Of a DNA stretch of 33,469 nucleotides, positions 16,190-23,427 are shown piece after piece; position 1 is the first letter of the stretch; the number at the start of each line of letters is the position of its first letter. Source of the stretch: an uncultured Clostridium sp. (GTDB lineage: Bacteria > Bacillota > Clostridia > Clostridiales > Clostridiaceae); NCBI GenBank assembly GCA_900543325.1, contig UQQU01000032.1, positions 1-33,469 on the forward strand, read 5' to 3'. The notes beneath the pieces are model-generated. The model saw only the letters and a program-made list of their open reading frames with translations, searched no databases and had not been told where the DNA came from. A program made the position numbers and the translations under genes.

Positions 16190-16998
16190 ATGAGTAAATT
16201 TTCAAGTAAAAATAAGTTAATTGAAAAACAATTAAAACAACTTAATAAAAAGGAAGAAAAATTAATACTTGAAAAAGAGCCTGGTATTATAAAAAATAAA
16301 TTAGACCCTTTAAAAATAAAAATTGAGGAGAAAATTCCTGAAAAACTTCAATCTACTTTAAATATAGCTTTTGAAATGGGATTTAAAACAGTATTTGATA
16401 AAGGTCTAGGTATAATCGAGAAAACTTATAATAAGGATAATATAAGCATGGAATTTGATATAAACTCTTATGCAATAAATAAATATCCAACAAAAAGAAA
16501 TCTAAAAAAATTGATAAATCTGCAAATAAAAAAACATTGATAAATAAGTCTGTTAGTGCTATTGAAGGTGGTGCTCTAGGACTATTAGGAGTAGGTCTTC
16601 CTGATATTCCTATATTTATTGGAGTAATTTTAAAGTCTATTTATGAAATTAGCTTAAGCTATGGATTTGATTATAATTTACCTGAAGAGAGAATTTATAT
16701 TTTAAATATAATTTGTGCTTCAGTCACTTCTGGTACTGAAAGAAAAATGTATTTTAATAAATTAGATACTATAGCTAATGAAATAGATAATAGTAAATAT
16801 CATAATTATAATATTGATGAAACATTAAAGGAAACTTCTGATAAAATTTCTACTTATATGTTAACTTCAAAATTTATACAAGGTCTTCCCCTAGTGGGAG
16901 TTATTGGTGGAATCACTAACTTTAAAACATTACAAGATATAAGTACTATAGCTAAGCTCAAATATAAACAAAGATATTTAAATAAACTTTTACTTTAA
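16190..16998 (+). pseudogene. EcsC-family protein gene split by a -1 frameshift at an A7 run
   Basis: Two overlapping frames together make one EcsC-family protein. The first (16190-16540) carries the N-terminal part (PEKLQSTLNIAFEMGFKTVFDKGLGIIEKTYN); the second (to 16998) carries the family core (AIEGGALGLLGVGLPDIPIF, SIYEISLSYGFDYNLPEER). The second frame is open upstream as SKKIDKSANKKTL, so joining them at the seven A residues 16504-16510 gives about 269 residues, normal for the family. The A7 is in register as A_AAA_AAA, a classical -1 slippery heptamer. It may therefore be a real frameshift mutation, a length-variable gene, a recoded gene or a sequencing error. AGGAG precedes the ATG. 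The function of EcsC proteins is poorly defined. The shared Fur-like box lies upstream. Confidence 0.75.
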
Positions 16999-17002
16999 TA
17001 AT

Positions 17003-17047
17003 AAAAGCGCCTAGATTATAACCTCAAATTATAACTAGACGCTTTTT
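17003..17047. terminator. Bidirectional terminator between the EcsC locus and DUF2325
   Basis: AAAAGCG-C-CTAG-A-TTATAA pairs with TTATAA-CTAG-A-CGCTTTT (one mismatch, one bulge), giving a long stem with A/T runs at both ends. It starts a few bases after the EcsC stop, and the DUF2325 gene converges on it from the right. Confidence 0.85.
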
Positions 17048-17077
17048 CAACTTTAACTTTTTCATATACTCACACTT

Positions 17078-17362
17078 TTAGTTTAATACTATTTCCTTAA
17101 TAAGTGATTCAACCGCATTTAATGTACTTTTGTGATTTCTTATAACTCTTATATTTTTCTTATCTGCTTCTCTCTTAGCTGTCAATACAAGTTTATGAGA
17201 TACTACATCTGTTAATAATATAACTGCATCCGGCATTCCAATCTTATCTTTTAATCCTGTTTCCATCTGAGTGAAAACCTTTGCCTTACAATTATATTTT
17301 TTACATACTCTAATATAATCTTTAGTCATTTTATCATGACCACCAACTATTACTACACTCAT
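17078..17362 (-). CDS. DUF2325 domain protein
   Basis: The 94-residue protein is a single small Rossmann-like domain: SVVIVGGHDKMTKDYIRVCKKY, then KVFTQMETGLKDKIGMPDAVILLTDVVSHKLVLTAKREADKKNIRVI and an NHKSTLNAVESL end, the pattern of DUF2325. No catalytic residues are known for the family. AAAGGAGAG precedes the ATG. It is third in an operon with flavodoxin and DUF3793 (60-base gap to the latter), which has a Fur-like operator at its front. A role in the response to low iron or in redox sensing is inference from context only. Confidence 0.85.
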   Translation of the reverse strand: MSVVIVGGHDKMTKDYIRVCKKYNCKAKVFTQMETGLKDKIGMPDAVILLTDVVSHKLVLTAKREADKKNIRVIRNHKSTLNAVESLIKEIVLN

Positions 17363-17422
17363 TTATTTTCTCTCCTTTTAATCACTTGTTGTCTTTAATT
17401 CTTATTAATTAGAATTATTCTC

Positions 17423-18061
17423 TTATGCACTAGCCCCTTTATATTCTTCAAATAAATTTCTTATAGAGCATGCCACATTATGAGATGAATCTCCTTTTAA
17501 AATATAATTTACAGTATGCTCCTTAACTTTATCGTATCTACTGAAAGTTTCTTTTGCTTCTTTTAAATTATTATATACAAGCCAATATCCACAACTTAAA
17601 CATTTCTTATTTTTACAATTCATAAAATCCATAACATCATTTAATGGAAAACCTAAAAATATACCTAATTCATGTGGACAATTAAATTCCTTATATCTAT
17701 TCTTTAGCATATATAAATAATTATTTATATCATTCTTATCTGAATATCCTAATTGCATTAAGAATTTCTTATTTTCTTTTCTAAATATGTAGTTTGATAA
17801 TTGCTTCTCATTATATATCAATATAATTAATGCATTACTACATTCTCTTAAATCTATATATTGAATATCAATAGTTTCTAAAAAATCGATTCCGTACTTT
17901 ATCCATTTGTCATATAAATTTTCTTTATCTTTTTTTATTGTAATGGTTGCTGATGGTTTAACGCCTGAAATTACCAGAGAGGCATTGTAAATTAAAAACT
18001 TTTCAATGCACTCTCTTTCCTCCATATTAGCAAGACTTTTATAAAATTCAACTTGCTTCAA
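17423..18061 (-). CDS. DUF3793 family protein with Cys motif
   Basis: The 212-residue protein matches DUF3793: a central part with RYKEFNCPHELGIFLGFPLNDVMDF and a C-terminal Cys cluster. The cysteines C128 (in CPHE), C149, C154 and C157 (CKNKKCLSCGYW) look able to bind a metal or Fe-S cluster; this is inference, as the family has no assigned activity. It follows the flavodoxin gene after 7 bases, so the two are co-transcribed and possibly coupled, and it precedes DUF2325. The pairing with flavodoxin behind a Fur-like box suggests a function in low-iron electron transfer or haem/iron handling. There are no membrane segments and no signal peptide. Confidence 0.85.
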   Translation of the reverse strand: MKQVEFYKSLANMEERECIEKFLIYNASLVISGVKPSATITIKKDKENLYDKWIKYGIDFLETIDIQYIDLRECSNALIILIYNEKQLSNYIFRKENKKFLMQLGYSDKNDINNYLYMLKNRYKEFNCPHELGIFLGFPLNDVMDFMNCKNKKCLSCGYWLVYNNLKEAKETFSRYDKVKEHTVNYILKGDSSHNVACSIRNLFEEYKGASA

Positions 18062-18068
18062 TTTACTT

Positions 18069-18485
18069 CTATGCCTTTGCTATAGTCATTCCTAATTCAA
18101 TACACTCTGGTGAGTTATCCTCAGGCTCATTTTGAATTATTAATCCATCAGCAATTAAAGTACAACCTAAAGACTCCATTCTTTCTTGCCAATCTCTCAT
18201 CCATTGACCATCTCCCCATCCATATGATCCAAATAAAGCAACTTTTTTTCCTGAAATTTTAGATGATATTTCTTCTACAAAAGGTTCAAATTCATTTTCC
18301 TCTAATACTTCATCTCCCATAGCTGGACACCCAAGTATAACTATTTCTTCATTATCAAAAATATCAGCATTTGCATTTGATACATTAATTACCTCTGCAG
18401 TTTTTCCTCCATTAGCTATTCCTTCTGCAATTAAATTCGCCATTTTTTCAGTATTACCTGAAGCTGAATAATAAACTATTTTCAT
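18069..18485 (-). CDS. Short-chain flavodoxin
   Basis: The 138-residue protein has the FMN phosphate-binding loop YSASGNTEKMA (residues 6-16), the GCPAMGDEVLEE loop and FGSYGWGDGQWMRDW, which together define a short-chain flavodoxin, a cytoplasmic low-potential electron carrier that replaces ferredoxin when iron is scarce. AGGAGGAG lies ahead of the ATG. It leads the flavodoxin-DUF3793-DUF2325 operon. The upstream region has a good sigma-A promoter (18533-18561), a Fur-like box just downstream of the -10 (18508-18522) and three 10-bp tandem repeats with A-tracts upstream of the -35, an arrangement fitting strong, iron-repressed expression. Confidence 0.93.
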   Translation of the reverse strand: MKIVYYSASGNTEKMANLIAEGIANGGKTAEVINVSNANADIFDNEEIVILGCPAMGDEVLEENEFEPFVEEISSKISGKKVALFGSYGWGDGQWMRDWQERMESLGCTLIADGLIIQNEPEDNSPECIELGMTIAKA

Positions 18486-18507
18486 ATTCTCTCCTCCTAA
18501 ACAATAT

Positions 18508-18522
18508 TGATATTCATTCTCA
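18508..18522. promoter_or_regulatory. Fur-like box of the flavodoxin operon
   Basis: TGATATTCATTCTCA matches the 7-1-7 Fur core with two mismatches. It begins about ten bases downstream of the predicted -10, a usual place for a repressor site. It is the weakest of the four Fur-like sites in the window. Confidence 0.5.
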
Positions 18523-18532
18523 ATTACTTATT

Positions 18533-18561
18533 ATAATATAATATTCCCTTAACCCTGTCAA
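18533..18561 (-). promoter_or_regulatory. Sigma-A promoter of the flavodoxin operon
   Basis: On the minus strand there is a perfect -35 TTGACA (18556-18561), a 17-base spacer and a -10 TATTAT (18533-18538). An alternative TATAAT lies three bases further on. A-tract repeats at 18571-18600 directly precede the -35. Confidence 0.75.
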
Positions 18562-18570
18562 TATATAACT

Positions 18571-18600
18571 TGAAATTTTTTGAAATTTTTTGAAATTATT
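18571..18600. repeat. Three 10-bp tandem repeats (phased A-tracts) upstream of the flavodoxin promoter
   Basis: TGAAATTTTT occurs three times in tandem (18571-18580, 18581-18590, 18591-18600; the last copy reads TGAAATTATT). On the transcribed strand this gives A-tracts repeating every 10 bases, close to one helical turn, ending about ten bases upstream of the -35. Such phasing produces bent DNA and can act as an UP element. Confidence 0.8.
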
Positions 18601-18623
18601 TTATGCTTATTCATATTGTCATT

Positions 18624-18660
18624 AAAAAAATAGAAGATACTAAAATTTCTCCTAGTATCT
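18624..18660 (-). terminator. Rho-independent terminator of the feo operon
   Basis: On the minus strand AGATACTA, a 10-base loop and TAGTATCT (18635-18642 with 18653-18660) are followed by TCTATTTTTTT. It lies 18 bases beyond the stop codon of the FeoB-associated peptide gene. Confidence 0.85.
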
Positions 18661-18678
18661 CCTAAAATATAAAAGTAT

Positions 18679-18843
18679 CTACTTGTGCTTAAATTCTATT
18701 TCACTATTGCATGATTTTTTACTAGGACAACCTGAACATCCGCATCCACAACCGCCTTTATTATTTTTACTTTTCTTGACCATACTAAATATAGCTAAAA
18801 ATAATAAACCAAATACTATTGCTCCAATAATAAATGTTGCCAT
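18679..18843 (-). CDS. FeoB-associated Cys-rich membrane protein
   Basis: This 54-residue protein has one N-terminal membrane helix (ATFIIGAIVFGLLFLAIFS, about residues 2-20), a basic turn (MVKKSKNNK) and a Gly/Cys cluster GGCGCGCSGCP with a further Cys at 45. This is the layout of the FeoB-associated Cys-rich family. AAGGAAGTGA precedes the ATG. It follows feoB after 31 bases and ends the feo operon, with a terminator right behind it. The cluster of cysteines may hold or pass iron next to FeoB; this is inference. Confidence 0.93.
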   Translation of the reverse strand: MATFIIGAIVFGLLFLAIFSMVKKSKNNKGGCGCGCSGCPSKKSCNSEIEFKHK

Positions 18844-18874
18844 CTATATCACTTCCTTATTCATTACAATAAAT

Positions 18875-21022
18875 TTATGCACTTATTTCTCTACTTTCTT
18901 TATTAGTCTTTATATTTCTTCCTGATCCAACGGCTATCATAATTGCTACTATTGCAATCAGTATTGAAGCTACTGCTCCAATTACACTACCTTCACCTAA
19001 TATTAAACTACCTACTTGATTTATTATCAATGCTACTATATAAGCAGTTAATGTTTGGAATCCAATTGTTATCCACATCCATTTCCAAGATCCCATTTCT
19101 CTTCTGATTGCACCTATAGCAGCAAAACAAGGTGCGTTAAGCATATTAAATGCTATAAATGCTAATCCACTTGCTGGTGTAAACATTGTTCCAATTTGAG
19201 TTAATAATGCTGGTGTATCTTCTGCTGCTTCTGCTATACCGAATAATACTCCAAATGTTCCTACAACATTTTCTTTAGCCACTAATCCACTTACTGTTGA
19301 TACTGCTGATTGCCAATTACCAAATCCAATTGGTGCAAATATTGGTGCTATTACTTTACCTATACTAGCTAATATGCTATCTTGAGCATCAACCATTTGT
19401 AATGTCCAATTAAATGAACTAGTAAACCAAATCACAGCACAAGCAACAAATATAATAGTTCCAGCTTTTACAATAAAGGCCTTTCCTCTATCCCACATAT
19501 GAATTAAAACACCCTTCATACTTGGAATATGATATTGTGGAAGCTCCATAACAAATGGTGCTGCTTCTCCTTTGAATGCTTTAGTTTTATTTAAAATAAT
19601 TCCACAAATTATAATCATAAAAATTCCTAAGAAATAAATAGCTGGTGCTACCCAAGAGGCTCCACCAAAAATAGCTCCCGCAAATAATGCTATTATAGGT
19701 AATTTAGCTCCACAAGGAATAAATGTAGTAAGCATTATTGTAAGTTTTCTATCTTTATCATTTTCCATAGTACGTGTTGCCATTATCCCAGGAACTCCAC
19801 AACCTGAGCTTATAAGTACAGGTATAAATGATTTTCCTGATAGTCCAAATTTACGTAAAATTCTATCCATAATAAATGCTATTCTAGCCATATATCCACA
19901 GTCCTCTAATAAGGCTAATAAAAAGAATAATAACATTATTTGTGGTACAAATCCTAAAACAGCTCCAACACCACCAATTATTCCATCATTTATTAATCCT
20001 TGTAACCAAGGGGCTGTTCCTATATTTTCTAAAAATGTGGCTACATTTTCCCCAATTATTTCTCCAAATAAAGTGTCATTTGTCCAATCCGTTAATATAG
20101 CACCTAATGAACTAACAGCTATATAGTATACCCCCCACATAATTAGAGCAAATATAGGTAAAGCTAATATACGGTTAGTAACTATCTTATCAATCTTATC
20201 TGATAATGTATGTTTTGAAGTATTTTTTTTCTTAATAACTTTTGAAACTATACTACCAATAAATTCATATCTTTCTCCAGTAATTATTCCTTCAGAATCA
20301 TCATCAAATTCTTTTTCACATTTTGCAATAATAGCTTCTATTTTTTCTTCAACATTGTTATCCAATGATAGCTTTTCCATGAAGTTACTGTCACGTTCAA
20401 AAATTTTAATAGCCATCCATTGTTCATTTAATCCAATACTAGTAATATTATTACTCTTCATTAAACTCTTTATATCTTTCAGCGCATCTGCTACTTCTGT
20501 TGAGAAGCTCATATTGAAATTAGTACCCTTATTACTTTTAGCTATTTCAATTGCCTTCATAGCAACATCTTTAGTACCATTTCCTTTTAATGCACTTGTC
20601 TTAACTACTGGACATCCAAGGATTTTAGATAGCTTATCAATATCAATAACATCTCCTCGTTTTTCCACAATATCAATCATATTTAATGCTATTACCGTTG
20701 GAATACCTAGCTCTAATATTTGAGTTGTTAAATAAAGATTTCTTTCAATGTTAGATGCATCAATTATATTAATAATTGCATCTGGTTTGTCATCTATCAT
20801 AAAATTTCTAGTTACAACTTCTTCTAATGTATATGGTGATAGTGAATATACTCCTGGTAAATCAACTAATTCAACATCTTTATGCCCTTTAATTTTCCCA
20901 CTTTTTTTCTCTACAGTTACTCCTGGCCAATTTCCAACATATTGCTTTGCACCTGTAAGGTTATTAAACATAGTTGTTTTACCACTATTCGGGTTTCCTG
21001 CTAAACCTATCTTTATTGCCAT
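18875..21022 (-). CDS. feoB: Ferrous iron transporter FeoB
   Basis: FeoB imports Fe(II) across the membrane. The 715-residue protein has the N-terminal G domain with P-loop GNPNSGKT (residues 9-16), the KQYVGNWPGVTVE effector region, DLPGVYSLSPYT and the NMID specificity motif, then a helical spacer and the membrane core with Gate and FeoB_C segments, including SGCGVPGIMATRTM and FIPCGAKLPIIALFAG with the conserved membrane cysteines. The length is typical. It is third in the feoA-feoA-feoB-Cys-rich peptide operon, 33 bases after the second feoA, and should be repressed by Fur from the perfect box at 21519-21533. Confidence 0.98.
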   Translation of the reverse strand: MAIKIGLAGNPNSGKTTMFNNLTGAKQYVGNWPGVTVEKKSGKIKGHKDVELVDLPGVYSLSPYTLEEVVTRNFMIDDKPDAIINIIDASNIERNLYLTTQILELGIPTVIALNMIDIVEKRGDVIDIDKLSKILGCPVVKTSALKGNGTKDVAMKAIEIAKSNKGTNFNMSFSTEVADALKDIKSLMKSNNITSIGLNEQWMAIKIFERDSNFMEKLSLDNNVEEKIEAIIAKCEKEFDDDSEGIITGERYEFIGSIVSKVIKKKNTSKHTLSDKIDKIVTNRILALPIFALIMWGVYYIAVSSLGAILTDWTNDTLFGEIIGENVATFLENIGTAPWLQGLINDGIIGGVGAVLGFVPQIMLLFFLLALLEDCGYMARIAFIMDRILRKFGLSGKSFIPVLISSGCGVPGIMATRTMENDKDRKLTIMLTTFIPCGAKLPIIALFAGAIFGGASWVAPAIYFLGIFMIIICGIILNKTKAFKGEAAPFVMELPQYHIPSMKGVLIHMWDRGKAFIVKAGTIIFVACAVIWFTSSFNWTLQMVDAQDSILASIGKVIAPIFAPIGFGNWQSAVSTVSGLVAKENVVGTFGVLFGIAEAAEDTPALLTQIGTMFTPASGLAFIAFNMLNAPCFAAIGAIRREMGSWKWMWITIGFQTLTAYIVALIINQVGSLILGEGSVIGAVASILIAIVAIMIAVGSGRNIKTNKESREISA

Positions 21023-21055
21023 CTTTCTTCCCCCTATTTATTTTTTAATTTATAA

Positions 21056-21277
21056 TTACTCAACTACTATCATTTCAGCATCATATTTACGCAATGTTAA
21101 TTCATATCCTCTTATATTTATTTCTATAGGATCACCTAGCGGCGCTACCTTACGAACATAAATTTCGCTTCCCTTGGTAATTCCCATATCCATTATTCTT
21201 CTACGAACAGCACCACTACCTTCTATTTTTTTTACCTTCACAGTCTGTCCACATTTTATTTCTTTTAGACTTGCCAT
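21056..21277 (-). CDS. feoA: FeoA domain protein (second copy)
   Basis: This 73-residue protein is a single SH3-like FeoA domain: MASLKEIKCGQTVKVKKIEGSG, RRRIMDMGITKGSEIYVRKVAPLGDPIEINIRGYELTLRK. FeoA is a small cytoplasmic partner of FeoB. GAGAGATGA precedes the ATG. It lies between the other feoA (13-base gap) and feoB (33-base gap). It keeps the MDMGI and PLGDPIEI motifs better than the first copy, so it is the more canonical FeoA. Confidence 0.95.
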   Translation of the reverse strand: MASLKEIKCGQTVKVKKIEGSGAVRRRIMDMGITKGSEIYVRKVAPLGDPIEINIRGYELTLRKYDAEMIVVE

Positions 21278-21290
21278 TTATCATCTCTCC

Positions 21291-21509
21291 TTATACCATT
21301 ATTCTACTTGCCATACTTTTATCTAAAGCTATTCTAGTACCTTTAATATTTACTATTAAATTTCCACCTAAATCTGAAACTATTGTAATTCCTTCACCAA
21401 TAACAAATCCTAAACTGTTTAAAAATTTCTTTGTTTCAGTATTTCCTGTTATTTTTTTTATTTTAACTTCTTCTCCTACTTGTGATAATATTAATGACAT
21501 ATTCTTCAC
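21291..21509 (-). CDS. feoA: FeoA domain protein (first copy)
   Basis: This 72-residue FeoA-like protein (LSQVGEEVKIKKITGNTETKKFLNSLGFVIGEGITIVSDLGGNLIVNIKGTRIALDKSMASRIMV) opens the feo operon. It differs from the next copy in the central motif (LNSLGF instead of MDMGI), so the two are not a recent duplication and may have separate roles. GAGAGGTGA lies ahead of the ATG. The promoter and perfect Fur box are immediately upstream. Confidence 0.92.
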   Translation of the reverse strand: MKNMSLILSQVGEEVKIKKITGNTETKKFLNSLGFVIGEGITIVSDLGGNLIVNIKGTRIALDKSMASRIMV

Positions 21510-21518
21510 CTCTCATAT

Positions 21519-21533
21519 TGATAATGATTATCA
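21519..21533. promoter_or_regulatory. Fur box of the feo operon
   Basis: TGATAATGATTATCA is a perfect 7-1-7 Fur core. It is 10 bases upstream of the first feoA ATG and downstream of the -10, so bound Fe-Fur would block transcription of the feo operon. Confidence 0.92.
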
Positions 21534-21547
21534 TTATTTACACTTTC

Positions 21548-21575
21548 ATTATACTCCTTTATTTGTAAAAGTAAA
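21548..21575 (-). promoter_or_regulatory. Promoter of the feo operon
   Basis: On the minus strand there is a perfect -10 TATAAT (21548-21553), a 16-base spacer and a weaker -35 TTTACT (21570-21575). The Fur box follows about 15 bases after the -10. Confidence 0.65.
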
Positions 21576-21639
21576 TATTTTTTTTTATTACTTATTTATT
21601 TTTCTTATTATGTAAATTTATTTTATATTTTCTTTTATT

Positions 21640-21692
21640 ATAAAAAAATAAGTAACTTAGTATAGAATTTTTTTTCTTTACTAAGTTACTTA
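21640..21692 (-). terminator. Terminator after the DUF1540 gene
   Basis: On the minus strand AAGTAACTTAG and CTAAGTTACTT form an 11-bp perfect stem (21650-21660 with 21681-21691) around a 20-base A-rich loop, followed by TATTTTTTTAT. It lies 24 bases past the DUF1540 stop codon. Confidence 0.85.
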
Positions 21693-21715
21693 CTGATTCT
21701 TAGTTCAAATTTAGA

Positions 21716-21874
21716 CTATTTTAATACAAATGATTGGCAATCTGTGCATTCAACAACTGTTGGATTAGCTTCATGAGTACCAACTTGTATTGCATCTAAA
21801 GTACAATAATTTTCAGAACAGGCATGATGTTTACATTGTTGTACACTACATTTAATACTTGAATTCTTTTGCAT
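21716..21874 (-). CDS. DUF1540 small Cys-rich protein
   Basis: This 52-residue protein reads as DUF1540: MQKNSSIKCSVQQCKHHACS, NYCTLDAIQVGTHE and VECTDCQSF, with cysteines at 9, 14, 19, 24, 43 and 46 and two adjacent His residues. The spacing suggests metal binding. The function of the family is unknown; such genes are frequent in clostridia. GGAGGTGA lies ahead of the ATG. It is a single-gene unit between the feo operon and spoVAE with its own terminator. A palindrome ATAAGAAGTCTTAT (21916-21929) lies about 42 bases ahead of the ATG and might be an operator. No clear promoter was identified. Confidence 0.9.
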   Translation of the reverse strand: MQKNSSIKCSVQQCKHHACSENYCTLDAIQVGTHEANPTVVECTDCQSFVLK

Positions 21875-22012
21875 AACTTTCACCTCCACATCTTTAGTAC
21901 CCTATTATTTTACCCATAAGAAGTCTTATTATTCTAAATATTAATGTGAAAACTTTACCTATTTTCTATATATATATCAGACCTTTTATTTTTTTCTTAA
22001 TACTTCATTATA

Positions 22013-22369
22013 TTATTGTTTTGTTTTTGGATTAAAAATAAGAGCCATTAAATATCCAAAAAAGATTGATGCTGTAATTCCTCCTGCAGCACCTGTAATA
22101 CCACCAGTAAATGCTCCTATTAATCCATCTTCTTTTACACCCTTTATGGCTGCTTTTGCTAAACCATTTCCAAAGCTAGGTAGCGGTATTGTTGCTCCCG
22201 CACCTCCAATCTCAATTAATTTATCGTAAAGCCCAAATCCTCCAAGGATTGCTCCAAGAGTAACAAATATAACCAATATTCTAGCTGGAGTTAATTTGGT
22301 TGTATCCATCAATATTTGGGCAATAACACATATTAATCCACCAACAATAAATGCACTTACATAATCCAT
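22013..22369 (-). CDS. spoVAE: Stage V sporulation protein AE (SpoVAE)
   Basis: The 118-residue membrane protein has the SpoVAE pattern: FIVGGLICVIAQILMD, TPARILVIFVTLGAILGGFGLYDKL and GAGATIPLPSFGNGLAKAAIKGVKEDG, then a last hydrophobic stretch. It is a component of the SpoVA channel that moves dipicolinic acid into the forespore and releases it at germination. It shares the GxG-A-IPLPSFGNGL-type motif with SpoVAC, to which it is related. It is third in spoVAC-spoVAD-spoVAE, 20 bases after spoVAD. No clear terminator was found behind it. Confidence 0.95.
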   Translation of the reverse strand: MDYVSAFIVGGLICVIAQILMDTTKLTPARILVIFVTLGAILGGFGLYDKLIEIGGAGATIPLPSFGNGLAKAAIKGVKEDGLIGAFTGGITGAAGGITASIFFGYLMALIFNPKTKQ

Positions 22370-22389
22370 AATAAACTCTCACCAACTTT

Positions 22390-23409
22390 CTATTTATATT
22401 CAATAGCTACTGCATGAGCTATTCCAGGTATAGTTTCACCTTGAAGAGATGAAGTGGTACTCATTAATGCCCCTGTAGAAACTAATAATAAACTTTTTAT
22501 TTCTTTTTTCATTAACTTTTTGTAAAAGTATCCACATGTCACAACTGCAGAACATCCACAACCACTTCCACCAGAGTCTGTCTTTTGTCTCTCATCATCA
22601 AATATTAAATCACCACAATCAACATAATTATCTTTTACATCATAACCATAATCTAATAATAATTTCGTTGTTATTTCTTTTCCTACTTTCCCCAAATCGC
22701 CAGTTGCAATTACATCATAATCTTTAGGTGTCCTTCCTGTATCTTTAAAGTGATTATAAATTGTATCTACTGCTGCTGGAGCCATTGCAGCTCCCATATT
22801 ATTAGCATCTTTTATTCCATAATCCTTTACTAAACCTGTAGTTACATATGTTACTTTAGGAAAATCTCCATTTCGGCCTAAGACCATTGCTCCTGATCCT
22901 GTAACTGTCCATTGACATGTTGGGCATCTTTGACAACCATATTCTAATGGAAATCTAAATTGTCTTTCTGCTGAACTAAAATGTGATGAAGTAGATGCTA
23001 CAACATAATTTCCAAAACCACCATCTAAAAATAATGATGCCATACTTAAAGATTCTGACATTGTAGAACAAGCCCCATACAATCCTATAAATGGTATATT
23101 TAACTCTCTTGCGGCAAAACTTGATGATGTTATTTGATTTAATAAATCACCTGCAAATAAATAATCTATACTTTCTTCTCTTAAATTCGCATTACTTATA
23201 GCACTTTTTATTGCAGTATACATCATTTCAGATTCTGCTTTTTCAAAACTGTCCTTACCTAAAGTATCATCATTTAATATTTGATGAAAATAATCCTTTA
23301 AGGGTCCATCACCTTCCTTAGGTCCAACTATAGAATAAGTTGAAATTATTTTAGGAGGATTCTCAAGTTTAATGGTTTGCTTTCCTACCTTTTTATTTTT
23401 TACACTCAT
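22390..23409 (-). CDS. spoVAD: Stage V sporulation protein AD (SpoVAD), DPA-binding
   Basis: SpoVAD is the soluble, thiolase-fold component of the SpoVA complex and binds DPA. The 339-residue protein shows the thiolase-like layout: EGDGPLKDYF, GDLLNQITSSSFAARELNIP, LYGACSTMSESL (Cys in the thiolase nucleophile position), a central PLEYGCQRCPTCQWTVTGSGA and GDLGKVGKEI near the end. The size is normal. It lies between spoVAC (18 bases) and spoVAE (20 bases). Confidence 0.97.
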   Translation of the reverse strand: MSVKNKKVGKQTIKLENPPKIISTYSIVGPKEGDGPLKDYFHQILNDDTLGKDSFEKAESEMMYTAIKSAISNANLREESIDYLFAGDLLNQITSSSFAARELNIPFIGLYGACSTMSESLSMASLFLDGGFGNYVVASTSSHFSSAERQFRFPLEYGCQRCPTCQWTVTGSGAMVLGRNGDFPKVTYVTTGLVKDYGIKDANNMGAAMAPAAVDTIYNHFKDTGRTPKDYDVIATGDLGKVGKEITTKLLLDYGYDVKDNYVDCGDLIFDDERQKTDSGGSGCGCSAVVTCGYFYKKLMKKEIKSLLLVSTGALMSTTSSLQGETIPGIAHAVAIEYK

Positions 23410-23427
23410 CTATGCTCACTCTCCAAT

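Noticed and set aside
17397..17416. Inverted repeat AATTCT-N8-AGAATT between DUF3793 and DUF2325 as a terminator
   Set aside because: The stem is six weak pairs and no T run follows; at most it is an mRNA processing or stability element.
18683..18925. An 80-codon plus-strand frame with a Pro/His-rich start
   Set aside because: It is the antisense of the FeoB-associated Cys-rich peptide gene (Gly/Cys codons read as Pro/His); the minus-strand peptide has a family match, a ribosome site and a terminator.
22536..22727. A His-rich plus-strand frame that looks like a metal-binding peptide
   Set aside because: It is antisense to spoVAD; the His residues come from the reversed codons of that gene.
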